A stretch of 64,000 nucleotides of DNA. It comes from Halocaridina rubra (Eukaryota > Arthropoda > Malacostraca > Decapoda > Atyidae). The translations under genes and the position numbers were made by a program. The stretch lies in assembly GCA_037179515.1 (NCBI GenBank), contig JAXCGZ010000132.1, positions 33,501 through 97,500 on the forward strand, in the 5' to 3' direction. The notes under the pieces are model-generated. The model did no database searches, was not told where the DNA came from, and worked only from the letters and a program-made list of their open reading frames with translations. Position 1 is the first letter of the stretch. Every line of letters starts with the position of its first letter. Shown piece by piece: positions 32,327 to 42,706 of the stretch.

Positions 32327-35300
32327 TCATACCCACCCTACCTCTGTCATATGTCTATCTAATCTACATTTGAAGGTGTCTAAGGTATTGGCATTTACTA
32401 TCATACTAGGAAGCTTGTTCCATGCATCAGCTACTCTATTACCAAACCAATTTTTACCAATTTCCCTTCTGAACCTAAATTTATCAAGCTTAAATCCATT
32501 ATTACGAGTTCTGGTTTGATCATGAATTTTTAAAACTTTATTAATATCTCCCTTGTTAATCCCTTTAAACCATTTATACACTTCAATCATATCCCCCCTA
32601 ACTCTTCGCCTCTCTAGAGAATGTAGATTAAGTTTTTTTAATCTGTCCTCATATGGTAGATTTCTGATATTGTGTATCATCTTGGTCATTCTTCGTTGCA
32701 CTCTCTCCAAGGATTCAATTTCCATTCTATAATAGGGTGACCAGAATTGCACAGCATAATCTAAATGGGGCCTAACTAATGCAAGATAGAGCTGCAAAAT
32801 AACTTTTTCCGTCCTATTGCTGACGCTTCTTGAGATAAATCCTAAAATTCTGTTTGCTTTATTTCTGACTGCTGTGCATTGCTCTCTTGGCTTAAGACTA
32901 CTACTCACAAGAACTCCCAAATCCCTTTCACACTGAGAACTCATGATTTCATGGTTATTTAGCTTATAACTAGTATTGTCTTTTATAGTACCCATTTTAA
33001 CTACTTTACATTTTTCAACATTAAATTCCATTTGCCATTTGTCCGACCATTCAGATAATCTATTTAGATCTTCCTGTAAAGCATGAATGTCTTCTTTTCC
33101 ATTTATAGTTCTACCTATTTTAGTGTCGTCTGCGAATTTACTTAGGTTACTACTGATATCCGAATCCAGATCATTTAGATATACGATGAATAATAGAGGA
33201 CCCAGTACCGAGCCTTGTGGTACCCCGCTTGTAACCGAGCCCCACTCTGATTTCTCTCCATTTATGCAAACCCTCTGTTTTCTGTCTTTTAACCATTGTT
33301 TGATCCATCTGAGCACAGCTCCTCCTATACCATGAGCTTCCAGCTTTTTAACTAATCTTTTGTGAGGAACTCTATCAAAAGCTTTGCTAAAATCTAGATA
33401 TATTGTATCATATTCTTTGCCACAATCTACTGCCTCGTAAACTTCTGAATAAAAAGACAGTAAGTTTGTAAGGCACGAAAAACCCTTAAGAAACCCGTGT
33501 TGTGAAAGTTTTATCAGTCTGTGTAATTCTAGATGTGCCCTTATTTTATTTGCAATTATGGATTCTAGAATCTTACCCACTGTTGACGTTAAACTTACCG
33601 GCCTATAATTATTCTTTTTAACACGTTCTCCTTTTTTAAATATTGGTACCACATCTGCCAATTTCCACTCCATGGGTACCGATCCTAATTTTATTGAATT
33701 ATTAAATAATGCAGTTAGAGGACAACTAAGCTCTTCCTTGCATTCCTTTAATATTCTAGCATATATTCCATCAGGTCCCGGAGATTTATGAGCCTTTAAT
33801 TTATCTATTTCTTTTATTACCTCCTCTCTCGTAATATTTATTGAACTAAGTATATTATCGGGACTGTCTCTGTAAATGGATTCTACTTCCGGAATATTTT
33901 CCAAGTTTTCATTTGTAAATACAGATAAGAAATAATCATTTAAACATGTACACATCACTTTATCGTCATCTGTGATATGGCCATTGGCTACTTCAATTGG
34001 TCCGACTTTTTCCTTAAATTTTGTTTGATAATGTTGATAAAACCCTTTAGGATTTTCTTTAGCTTCTCCTGCTATTCTAACTTCGTATTTTCTTTTCGAC
34101 TCTCTAACTATCTTTTTAACTTCCCTGTTTAACTGTATATATTGCTGCCTCACCTGCTCTTCACCTCTTTTTAATTTCCTGTATATTCCTCTTTTAATAC
34201 CTATAAGATTCTTTATTCTATTGTTCATCCATTTAGGGTCATTTTTTCTTGATCTGCAATGTTTCATGGGAATATAGGCTCTCTGACTATTCTTAAGAGT
34301 CATGACAAAATTGTTATATTCCTCATCCAAATTTATATTAACTGACGGGCTGCTGTTCTTTCCTGTGAGAGAATTTAATGTATTGATCTTATCTTGTGAT
34401 AATCCTTGGCATGTGGTACCCAAATTTCGGGGTAATCCGCTACCTGCGACCTGACCTGCTGGATTAACTACCCACATCTGTACCCCAGAAATCCCTTCCC
34501 ATACCTCATTAGATAATTTAGTTTTTAAGCCCTCAAAATCTCCTGCTCTAAAGTTTGGAACAATATTCTTATTTTCCTTTATAGTTTCCTTGAAAATTAT
34601 GTTAAATCTAATGGAATCATGGTCACTGTTGCCCAATTTTTCACCAACTTCTAAATTTGTAACCATATTCTCTCTATTACTAAGAACTAAATCTAGTGTA
34701 TTCACCCCCCGTGTTGCTTCATATACATGCTGAGAAAGGAAATTGTCTTCTACTACTTCCAAAAACTCCTTAGAGCTACTATCACCTGTTATGGTTTCCC
34801 AGTTAATATGTCTAAAATTAAAATCGCCTACAATGCAAACTCTATTTGACCTGCTCACTTTAGAAATTTCATCGTATATAACTTGCGACTCTATATTATC
34901 TAGATCAGGTGGTCTGTAGACTACTCCTACAACTAGACTTTCTATATTATTTTTAATTTCAACCCATAAGGTTTCTGAATTTAGATTTGTCTTAATTCCA
35001 GACTTAATGCAGCTTCTGAGGCTATCTTTAATATACATAATTACCCCTCCCCCTCTTTTATCTGCACTACGATCAGCATTATAAAGTTTATATCCTGTAA
35101 TTATGTACTCAGCTTTAAGGTGTTTGCTTTCTAATTTAATCCAACTTTCACTAATGCATATTATATCCGGTCTCTCACTACATACTATGGCTCTCAGTTC
35201 TTCTATCTTGTTACCTAAACTACGGCTATTTGTATAATATACTTTTAAACTTTCTCTAGCTTCACCCTTCTTGTGGCTATTCTTTTTGTTAATATTTGTT

Positions 35301-35419
35301 CTATGTAACAAATGGTTCTTATCCTTAGACTCCCAGTTATTTGACCCACTATTTACTGAACCCTTACTGACTAATTTCTCTGCACAAGTATTAATCATTT
35401 CATTATTTGTGTCTAACAA
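32327..35419 (-). CDS. CR1-B ORF2: endonuclease-reverse transcriptase, intact
   Basis: About 1,030 codons with no stop. APE-type endonuclease blocks are KVYYTNSRSLGNKIEEL, IICISESWI, IVGDFNFRHINW and KLGNSDHDSI. The reverse transcriptase has NYRPVSLTSTVGKILE, QHGFLKGFSCLTNL, IYLDFSKAFDRVPH, SGVPQGSVLGPLLF and FADDTKIG. The C-terminal part matches copy B2 almost perfectly. The bounded frame begins at TTG 35419; the first ATG is seven codons in. It overlaps the last seven bases of ORF1 in the -1 frame. ORF2 performs target-primed reverse transcription. All catalytic motifs are present, so this copy could encode active enzyme. Confidence 0.9.
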   Translation of the reverse strand: MLDTNNEMINTCAEKLVSKGSVNSGSNNWESKDKNHLLHRTNINKKNSHKKGEARESLKVYYTNSRSLGNKIEELRAIVCSERPDIICISESWIKLESKHLKAEYIITGYKLYNADRSADKRGGGVIMYIKDSLRSCIKSGIKTNLNSETLWVEIKNNIESLVVGVVYRPPDLDNIESQVIYDEISKVSRSNRVCIVGDFNFRHINWETITGDSSSKEFLEVVEDNFLSQHVYEATRGVNTLDLVLSNRENMVTNLEVGEKLGNSDHDSIRFNIIFKETIKENKNIVPNFRAGDFEGLKTKLSNEVWEGISGVQMWVVNPAGQVAGSGLPRNLGTTCQGLSQDKINTLNSLTGKNSSPSVNINLDEEYNNFVMTLKNSQRAYIPMKHCRSRKNDPKWMNNRIKNLIGIKRGIYRKLKRGEEQVRQQYIQLNREVKKIVRESKRKYEVRIAGEAKENPKGFYQHYQTKFKEKVGPIEVANGHITDDDKVMCTCLNDYFLSVFTNENLENIPEVESIYRDSPDNILSSINITREEVIKEIDKLKAHKSPGPDGIYARILKECKEELSCPLTALFNNSIKLGSVPMEWKLADVVPIFKKGERVKKNNYRPVSLTSTVGKILESIIANKIRAHLELHRLIKLSQHGFLKGFSCLTNLLSFYSEVYEAVDCGKEYDTIYLDFSKAFDRVPHKRLVKKLEAHGIGGAVLRWIKQWLKDRKQRVCINGEKSEWGSVTSGVPQGSVLGPLLFIVYLNDLDSDISSNLSKFADDTKIGRTINGKEDIHALQEDLNRLSEWSDKWQMEFNVEKCKVVKMGTIKDNTSYKLNNHEIMSSQCERDLGVLVSSSLKPREQCTAVRNKANRILGFISRSVSNRTEKVILQLYLALVRPHLDYAVQFWSPYYRMEIESLERVQRRMTKMIHNIRNLPYEDRLKKLNLHSLERRRVRGDMIEVYKWFKGINKGDINKVLKIHDQTRTRNNGFKLDKFRFRREIGKNWFGNRVADAWNKLPSMIVNANTLDTFKCRLDRHMTEVGWV

Positions 35420-36387
35420 AACCCCCCTACCTCTCTGTCTATCATACCAGCCAATACCGAGACACCTGAATTAGAAAGATGCACTCCATCCCTTGCATAC
35501 ATATGCTTACGACTAGTGAAGTGATCCCACCCGTCTATAAAACCTATATTATTCTCCCGACAGAAGACTTTCATCCTAGCATTTACTCCTATAGCTCGAG
35601 ACCACCACTCTGAACTTTGGCTAAGCCTAGGGAGAATACCACACATCACAGGAACTGCACCCCTTTTCCTAATCTTATCCAGGGCTTGTCTATACAACCT
35701 AATCAGCTCTTCACTTCTACCATCCTGCACGTCATTTCCCCCAGCTATCAAACAAACAACATCTTTTTTCTCAATCCAGCTATTTATTGACTCACCCACC
35801 TTCTTCATACCTGCTCCAGGGAAAAAATATTTTCCTCTAACTCTATGCCTGAGTTTCCTGTCTACATATCTGCATAGTGAATCCCCTACAATTACCAAAG
35901 AACGAGACTTATCCGGAGGATGGGTTACTCCGACCTTGCGAGACTTACCTAGGCTCTTGACCTGAGAGCTTTTCCCACTTCCATTTTTACGATCGCTAGT
36001 ACACCTATCTGACTCTATGGTTCCTGAAGAATTGCTACCGCCACTGTCACATTCATCTCTAAGTGACCTAAATGAATTAGCAACCTGTAGTCTAAAAGTA
36101 TCATTTTTCTTAAGAACCATTTTCGTTGAACCCTTATTCACAACTTTCCAGTCGTCTTCATTATTCAATCGACCCTTCCTGGTTAACACCTCTACTTTAC
36201 CTCTCAGATCCCTGTTCTCCTCAGCTAAGGATCTGACCTCCTGCCTGACTGCGGCCAACTCATTTCTTAAATTAAAAATGAGTTTGCTTGCGTCAGACGA
36301 GGACAAATCCCCAGCACAGCCACAAACGGCACCAACAACGACACAACTACCAACACCACTACCACTAACACCACCAGCACAAAGAAC
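35413..36387 (-). CDS. CR1-B ORF1: coiled-coil plus SGNH/GDSL esterase
   Basis: About 325 codons end at TAG 35415-35413. A coiled coil (LRNELAAVRQEVRSLAEENR) precedes an SGNH-hydrolase domain with all four blocks: VIVGDSLCRYVD (Ser), FPGAGMKKV (Gly), LIAGGNDVQDG (Asn) and RDGVHLSNSG (Asp/His). An esterase in ORF1 is a known CR1 trait and is thought to act on lipids or membranes. No native initiator ATG is visible: the frame is open into the tail repeat of copy B2, where ATG in TTCTTATG is in frame. The copy is therefore probably 5'-truncated within ORF1, or initiates elsewhere. Confidence 0.85.
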   Translation of the reverse strand, partial: VLCAGGVSGSGVGSCVVVGAVCGCAGDLSSSDASKLIFNLRNELAAVRQEVRSLAEENRDLRGKVEVLTRKGRLNNEDDWKVVNKGSTKMVLKKNDTFRLQVANSFRSLRDECDSGGSNSSGTIESDRCTSDRKNGSGKSSQVKSLGKSRKVGVTHPPDKSRSLVIVGDSLCRYVDRKLRHRVRGKYFFPGAGMKKVGESINSWIEKKDVVCLIAGGNDVQDGRSEELIRLYRQALDKIRKRGAVPVMCGILPRLSQSSEWWSRAIGVNARMKVFCRENNIGFIDGWDHFTSRKHMYARDGVHLSNSGVSVLAGMIDREVGGFC

Positions 36388-37372
36388 ATAACATAAGAAC
36401 ATAAGAACATAAGAATAGAGGACACTGCAACATGCCTACTGGCACACACGAGGCAGCTCCATTTTTGAATTGTATTTTCAGCATGTCTAACCTATTCTAT
36501 TCTACTCTACTTATTTATTCTGTTTTTCTTTTTATGATTTTTCTAATAAGCACTAACCTATTCATACCCACCCTACCTCTGTCATATGTCTATCTAATCT
36601 ACATTTGAAGGTGTCTAAGGTATTGGCATTTACTATCATACTAGGAAGCTTGTTCCATGCATCAGCTACTCTATTACCAAACCAATTTTTACCAATTTCC
36701 CTTCTGAACCTAAATTTATCAAGCTTAAATCCATTATTACGAGTTCTGGTTTGATCATGAATTTTTAAAACTTTATTAATATCTCCCTTGTTAATCCCTT
36801 TAAACCATTTATACACTTCAATCATATCCCCCCTAACTCTTCGCCTCTCTAGAGAATGTAGATTAAGTTTTTTTAATCTGTCCTCATATGGTAGATTTCT
36901 GATATTGTGTATCATCTTGGTCATTCTTCGTTGCACTCTCTTCAAGGATTCAATTTCCATTCTATAATAGGGTGACCAGAATTGCACAGCATAATCTAAA
37001 TGGGGCCTAACTAATGCAAGATAGAGCTGCAAAATAACTTTTTCCGTCCTATTGCTGACGCTTCTTGAGATAAATCCTAAAATTCTGTTTGCTTTATTTC
37101 TGACTGCTGTGCATTGCTCTCTTGGCTTAAGACTACTACTCACAAGAACTCCCAAATCCCTTTCACACTGAGAACTCATGATTTCATGGTTATTTAGCTT
37201 ATAACTAGTATTGTCTTTTATAGTACCCATTTTAACTACTTTACATTTTTCAACATTAAATTCCATTTGCCATTTGTCCGACCATTCAGATAATCTATTT
37301 AGATCTTCCTGTAAAGCATGAATGTCTTCTTTTCCATTTATAGTTCTACCTATTTTAGTGTCGTCTGCGAAT
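36388..37372 (-). mobile_element. CR1-B copy B2, 5'-truncated
   Basis: It is nearly identical to the 3' quarter of B1, from the FADDTKIG region to the tail. It diverges from B1 abruptly after TCGTCTGCGAAT at 37372. The frame 36562-37372 is open (about 270 codons of C-terminal RT sequence). The only coding difference noted is Glu to Lys in the ERVQRRMTK motif. Its 3' tail (three TTCTTATG units plus a TTATG variant) is the 5' boundary of B1. Confidence 0.9.
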
Positions 37373-37659
37373 GTCATAGTAAGTTAAAATCAAATCCCGA
37401 AACCCATAAACTACTTCATATCTGACACTCTACCTGATGATAGGACAAATATTGCGACAATAATAACGATAGAATTCTAATCAAAATAAACTCTTCTCCG
37501 ACTTTTACTTCTCTTTTCTAGTTCTCTGAAGAACACGAGGTCTGAAGAGGTCTCATCAGGTCCCATGCAAACTCTCATTAGGAAAAATAAAATAAATAAT
37601 TAATTTGCGTTAGAGATCAACAAATAAATAAATACTTTGCCCTATTAAGATATGAAATG

Positions 37660-37880
37660 CTTCAAATTTGAGCTAGGTTAGTTTAAGTCAGGGTAGTTAA
37701 ATTAGGTTAGTTAGATTAAGCTATTTAAGTATCCACCGCCGCCTACCATTTTCGGACCTAACACAAAAAATAGTGATTTACGAGGAAAACAATTATCAGG
37801 TTAATTCAAAACACATCGTAATCTATCAGAAAACAATATTTTAGTCCAAAAATTAACATAGAAAGTTACAGAATTACACA
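37660..37880. repeat. Diverged direct repeat, right copy, flanking the CR1-B array
   Basis: This stretch matches 31670-31860 in block order (CTTCAAATTTG, CCGCCTACCA, ACAATTATCAGG, CAAAACACATCG, ATCTATCAGAAAA). It contains a run of TTAGGTTAGTT-like motifs. It begins about 290 bp right of the CR1-B2 truncation point. Confidence 0.55.
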
Positions 37881-38040
37881 TTGAATATCAACGTGAAGTC
37901 ATTCAACCGACTTTCTTTAAATGTACACTTCACCCCATAGAAATCCAGATATCTTTTTATCTAATTTTACTTGTAGAGTACTAGCAAGAAAAAAATTATT
38001 TTGGCGTTTTCCATACAATAAGTTCATATTCTCTGTTTAG

Positions 38041-40238
38041 ACTTGACTAGAAGAGAGGAAACGGTTTATTGATATGAAATTTCCTGGCCGAAGTCGATAA
38101 CAGCATAGTCCTTTTATTCCCCTCAAGGATGTGATGGCCCCAAGTTAGCTGGTACTTTCTCCCTGGGGTCCCTTGAAGCGGTGAGGGGCTACAAGCTGGC
38201 TGCACCGGGAGACCCAGCCACCCCCTTCTATGTAGATGGGACTCCTGAAACACTCAATTCAACTGATTACATCCCTCCAAAAAGTGCCCTAAACTTTCAA
38301 GAGACCGAATCCTCGACCGCTCCAAATCCCACTGTTAATAGTTGACTACTATCTCCGACTGGCAATCCCCAAATTTGGCTTGAGTACCACCAAGTCCCCA
38401 CTGTGGACAATGACCACCTGCCCGGGCTGGCTCCAAGTTCTGGGGGGAGCAAGGCCACAAGGCCATTCCTATGATGGAGACGAGTGGGGTGAACTTCCCT
38501 AGCCGAGGTATGGGGGCATGCCATGGTCGTCCTTGTATCTCCCCCGATACACCCAGGGGGCTTAGCTCCCAGTCATGGAAATTTCTGATACTTCTCCACC
38601 TTGCCCTACTCCTGACGACCTCATGTTTCCAACTGAATTTGCCTCCACTACTGGCCAGGCGGAGGCATCTAATGCCATTGGGCTGAAAGGGCCCCAAGCA
38701 CCCCATATAGGGATACCAATAGAAAAAACAAACAAACAGAGATATGAATCACTACCTAGTCTATCCCAACTGATATGCCAACAGAGCCACCAGTGGGACA
38801 GATATCTGAGAATCTTAACAGCAGCCCGTGAACATAACACTGATTTGGAATACTTTAAAGATAAAGAAAATAATCGAATTTTGAAAACGAAAAATCCCCT
38901 TCATTCAGAGGAGTTACAAAATATTTAATGATTAGGAAATGAGAAAGCAGACTTAACCCCACATAAGTGACTGAACTCGAGGATAGGCATAGTCTTCTGC
39001 AATCATATGAACTTACTTTGGAGAGATCCCCTTTACTAGCATGGACCCAAAACTGAAATGTCTTTTAAAAGAGAAGGCTTATGATTTACAGGAGGTAACA
39101 CCTTTCACAGTCACCCCAGGATCTCAAAGCCAACTATTAAAAATTGCTAAAATAACATTCCAGACTCAAGAACTCCATCAAAGGATTTTCCTTGGGGGAA
39201 TAACAGTGAGAGTAATGGGCACCACCCAAAATCCATGCAATGCAAATATTGTTGGAGATACCGACACCCAGCAAAGCATTGCCAAAATGTTGCAACATGT
39301 GTAAAGTGTGGCAAAAGTTGCAACAATATCCACCAATACACTGATGGTAAAAAATGCATTAATTGTGAAGAGGGCCACTCTGCAAACCACTGGCATTTCT
39401 ACCAATTACAAATATCATGAAAAACACACTTATAGGTGGGAAAATTTCGGTACCCCCTATAGGATAGCTAAGAGGCAAGTACGGGAGGAAGGTCTGTTTC
39501 CCCAGCTGTCATTTGCAAGGGTAGTCAGACAGCAACAACAACAACAATAACCACAACCATCACTGTCTCACCCTAGACCTCAGAGAACTGAAAATGTTAG
39601 GTCAAAGAGAGAAGAATTACTGTTACCTTCACCCCTGAGAGTGCTCCAGTACCAACACCACTACCAAGATCACTAATCACTACAGCAACATTGGAGCCTT
39701 ATGACTTCCTTTCAGCTGAGGTGAAACTCAAGTCTCTTGATTCTATTGCTGGGGAAAGTGTGTCCCAAACACCAGCTAGTGTACACCGAAGGCGTAGAAA
39801 TTCAACAGATGACATACACATCCCGCAGATATCCGATAATGAAGCACCATTGACCTATTATACTACAAAAGTCTTACATTGAAGCTTTCAACATCGGCAA
39901 GACAGTCTGATAGCGAATCCGAAACCTTGTCTTTCCAGAGTAAAGAAAGAAAGAAAACCTTAGTACAACTAGGGTATCCTTTACACTATCCAATATTGCT
40001 AACAGAGATAAGCAACATCAGGAGGAACTAGGGGAGGAGTGTGGCTGTTGCAACTGCATGGAAACTCTCCTATTAGTTAAGCACAACCTTCACACCCCTT
40101 TCACATGGGTGAAAAAAAAACTGTAAGATAAAGTACAGCACCACATTCAAGGAACATGGGGTTAAATGCATTTGCATTAACCACTTAAATGCCAAATTTC
40201 ATGATTGCCGGAAGATATTGAGAAATTAAGAAATTACT
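38041..40238 (+). mobile_element. Jockey/I-like non-LTR element, 5' UTR and ORF1 relic
   Basis: A GC-richer leader (38041-38574) precedes ORF1 at 38575. ORF1 is followed by degenerate sequence cut off at 40239 by the CR1-A copy A2. ORF2 is not visible, so the clade is inferred from the ORF1 zinc knuckles. Alternatively this is a gag-like region of another element type. Confidence 0.5.
38575..39882 (+). pseudogene. Retroelement ORF1 with CCHC zinc knuckles, frameshifted
   Basis: ATG 38575 opens MEISDTSPPCPTPDDLMFP and is stopped at about 38926. After frame changes, a stretch with LQEVTPFTVTP and FLGGITVRV is followed by a knuckle region: CKYCWRYRHPAKHC, CVKCGKSCNNIHQY and CINCEEGHSANHW. This series of CCHC-like knuckles is typical of Jockey/I-type ORF1 nucleocapsid proteins. 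PQLSFARVVRQ is the usual SFA..V motif after them. At least two frameshifts and several stops mark it as dead. Confidence 0.6.
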
Positions 40239-42072
40239 GTAAAAGGAGAGAGGCAGAGAGAGACTATGAGAGGGACATCACCAGGAAGGCTAAAGAAAGT
40301 CCCAAGCTTTTCTACAGCTTTATCAGAGGGAAACTGAAGGTAAAAGAACAGGTTTTAAGGCTAAAGAGAGTGGATGGAAGCATCACTGAGACGGATGAAG
40401 AGATCTGCAAAGAATTGAACAAGGAGTTTCAGTCAGTATTTACAATAGAAAATACCCCACCCCCTCAGATTGCAGAGATAGAAGCTCAAGGGCCAGTATT
40501 AGAGAACATCAACCTTACAGCCACAGAGGTATGCAAAGCACTGATGGATTTAGATGTTCATAAAGCTACAGGTCCTGATGACATATCCCCTCATGTACTT
40601 AAAAAATGCGTAAACTCAATATCAGTGGCACTAAGTATCATATTTAAAAAGTCACTGGAGTCAGGGGAGATTCCAAGATGCTGGAAACAAGCAAATGTGA
40701 TACCTATCTTCAAAAAGGGAAGGAGGGATACGGCTCTGAACTATAGACCAGTTTCCTTGACCAGCATAGTTTGCAAACTTATGGAGAAACTACTAAGGAA
40801 ACATATCTCTCTTCACTTGGAATCCTTCAACTTTTTGACAGTGAGGCAACATGGCTTCAGAGAAGGTAGATCAACAGTAATAAACTTATTAGAATTTTAT
40901 GATGAGGTAAGCCGAATCTTACAGGAAAGAGAGGGCTGGGCAGATTGCATATTCCTAGACTTCTAGAAAGCATTTGACACTGTTCCACATGGGAGACTTA
41001 TTAGGAAACTGCAAACAATGGCTAGAATAGGTGGAAATGTCTTGGAATGGATAAAAACTTACTTAGAAGGAAGGGAACAGAGAGTTAGAGTAAGACACTC
41101 AGTGTCTGAATGGAGAAGAGTTAGTAGTGGAGTTCCACAGGGTTCAGTTTTAGGGCCACTTTGTTCCTTGTATATGTAAATGACCTACCAGAGTCTGTAA
41201 ATTCATTCATGAATATGTTTGCAGATGATGCAAAGATTGTGAAGAAAGTAAAAAACGAGAACAATGGTAGAGAACTTCAGGAGGATCTAAATAGTCTGCA
41301 TGAGTGGTCAGAGAAGTGGCTAATGAAATTCAATACTTCAAAATGTAAGGTAATGAGAATGGGTACAAGTGCAAGAAGGCCCAAGCTTGACTACTTGGTG
41401 GCTGGAGTACAACTTCAAGAGACAGAAAATGAGAGAGATCTAGGAGTAAACATACTGGCAGATTTGTTTCCAGAAATACATATAAATGGCATAGTAAGGG
41501 CAGCATATACATTCTTATCAAATGTAAGGGTAGCCGTCAGGCACATGGACAAGGAAATGTTCAGAAATATTTATGTAACCTATGTGAGGCCAAAACTCGA
41601 ATATGCAGCCCCCTTTTGGAATCCACACTTGAAAAAGCACATAGCTAAGCTTGAAAAAGTTCAAAGACATGCCACGAAACTGGTGCCAGAAATACGCAAT
41701 CTCAGTTATGATGAGAGGCTGAGGGAATTAGACTTACCATCACTCGAAGCAAGAAGATTGAGGGGGGATATGGTGACAGTGTTTAAATTCCTTCATGGTT
41801 ATGATAGAGTGGATAGGGATCGATATTTTGATATGGCAGGCTCTAGAACTAGAGGTCATAGTTTAAAGCTTAGTAAGAAAACTTGTTTGCAGGATGTAAG
41901 GAAATACTTTTTCAGTGTAAGAGTAGTTGATAATTGGAATTGGCTAAGCGAGGAGGTAGTTAATGCTATCTCAATCCATAGTTTTAATGACAGGTATGAT
42001 AAGTATCACATAAGTTTAAAATGGAACCGACGAGGAGACGGGAAGATACGAGCTTTGGGCTCTTTCCCGTAA
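40239..42072 (+). pseudogene. CR1-A RT fragment with a nonsense mutation and a 1-nt deletion
   Basis: RT motifs are present (NYRPVSLTSIVCKLMEK, QHGFREGRSTVINL, FADDAKIVKK). The Gln of FLDFQKAFDTVPH is a TAG stop at about 40964, and one T is missing near 41160 (GGGCCACTTTGTTCC against an extra T in A1), shifting the frame within SVLGPLLF. After the shift the C-terminal 300 codons are open. Both lesions are absent from A1. Confidence 0.9.
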
Positions 42073-42092
42073 ACACAATTAGGTAATCACTT
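40239..42092 (+). mobile_element. CR1 family A, copy A2 (5'-truncated)
   Basis: It shares near-identical sequence with A1 from TAAAAGGAGAGAGGCAGAG to the tail (AAACACAATTAGGTAATC). A2 starts inside the linker between endonuclease and RT and has one tail unit instead of two. It interrupts the Jockey/I-like relic on the left and abuts another RT relic on the right. Confidence 0.9.
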
Positions 42093-42706
42093 TCCTCATT
42101 GAATTTAAGAAGCCACTGTCCGCTCCTCTCTCGTAGTCTTCTAATATCTTCCTGAAGAATATCTCCATGTGTAGGCGTCCTGATTCTTCTAAATAGCTTG
42201 GCATCGCCGGTGAAAAGCTAATTACTGGACTGCACAGACTCCATTAGGTACTACTTTATATGTACTAGGAAAAGTGTTGGCCCAAATACACTTCCCTGAG
42301 GTACTCCACTCCAGACCTGTAGCCATTCTGAATATTCACCTCCAATGAAAACACGCTGAACCCTCCTGCAAAGAAAATTTTTAACCCATACTAAGATGTC
42401 TCCTGAGCTTCCCTCTGCTCTTAACTTGTTTTGTGGACGGAGATAAAGGATGGTGTCGAAAGCTTTTCGACATTCTAAATAAACGATGTCAACATTATCA
42501 ACATAATCTAGCAAGTCCTCAAGCTCCTCAATGAACTCTTCAAGCTGGGTCAAGCATGATCTCCCAGATATGAATCCATGTTGTGAACTGCTAAGAAGAC
42601 GATTTTTTCTCTAGGTGTTCGATAATTTTTCGTTTGAGCAGTTTCTCCATAATTTTTGCACGGGACTGAAGTTAAGCTTATGGGCCTGTAGTTGAGTGGG
42701 TTTGTT
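42093..42706 (-). pseudogene. CR1-like RT relic, minus strand (element C)
   Basis: Translation in shifting frames gives NPLNYRPISLTSVPCK, LLKRKIIEHLEKK, a 42553-42251 block with QLEEFIEELEDLLDYVD and YLECRKAFDTI, and SGVPQGSVFGPTLFLV. A decayed FTGDAKLFRRI stands where the catalytic FADD box should be (Asp-Asp lost). It is a third RT family, distinct from A and B, with both ends removed by neighbouring elements. Confidence 0.7.

Larger units (their letters stand above)
32157..36387 (-). mobile_element. CR1-clade retrotransposon, family B copy B1 (both ORFs open)
   Basis: It has a 3' tail of TTCTTATG repeats, very close to the ATTCTRTG-type tail of vertebrate CR1. A 3' UTR of about 150 bp, ORF2 (32327-35419) and ORF1 (35413 to about 36387) follow. 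On its 5' side it begins directly in the tail repeat of copy B2, without a recognisable 5' UTR. Copies B2, B1 and B0 therefore form a head-to-tail series. There is no obvious target-site duplication, as is common for CR1. Confidence 0.85.

Noticed and set aside
35271..36391. Plus-strand open frames opposite CR1-B ORF1
   Set aside because: Antisense shadows; the minus strand has clear SGNH and coiled-coil motifs.
38041..38706. Minus-strand open frames in the GC-richer leader of the Jockey/I-like element
   Set aside because: No family similarity; explained by higher GC content of the leader.
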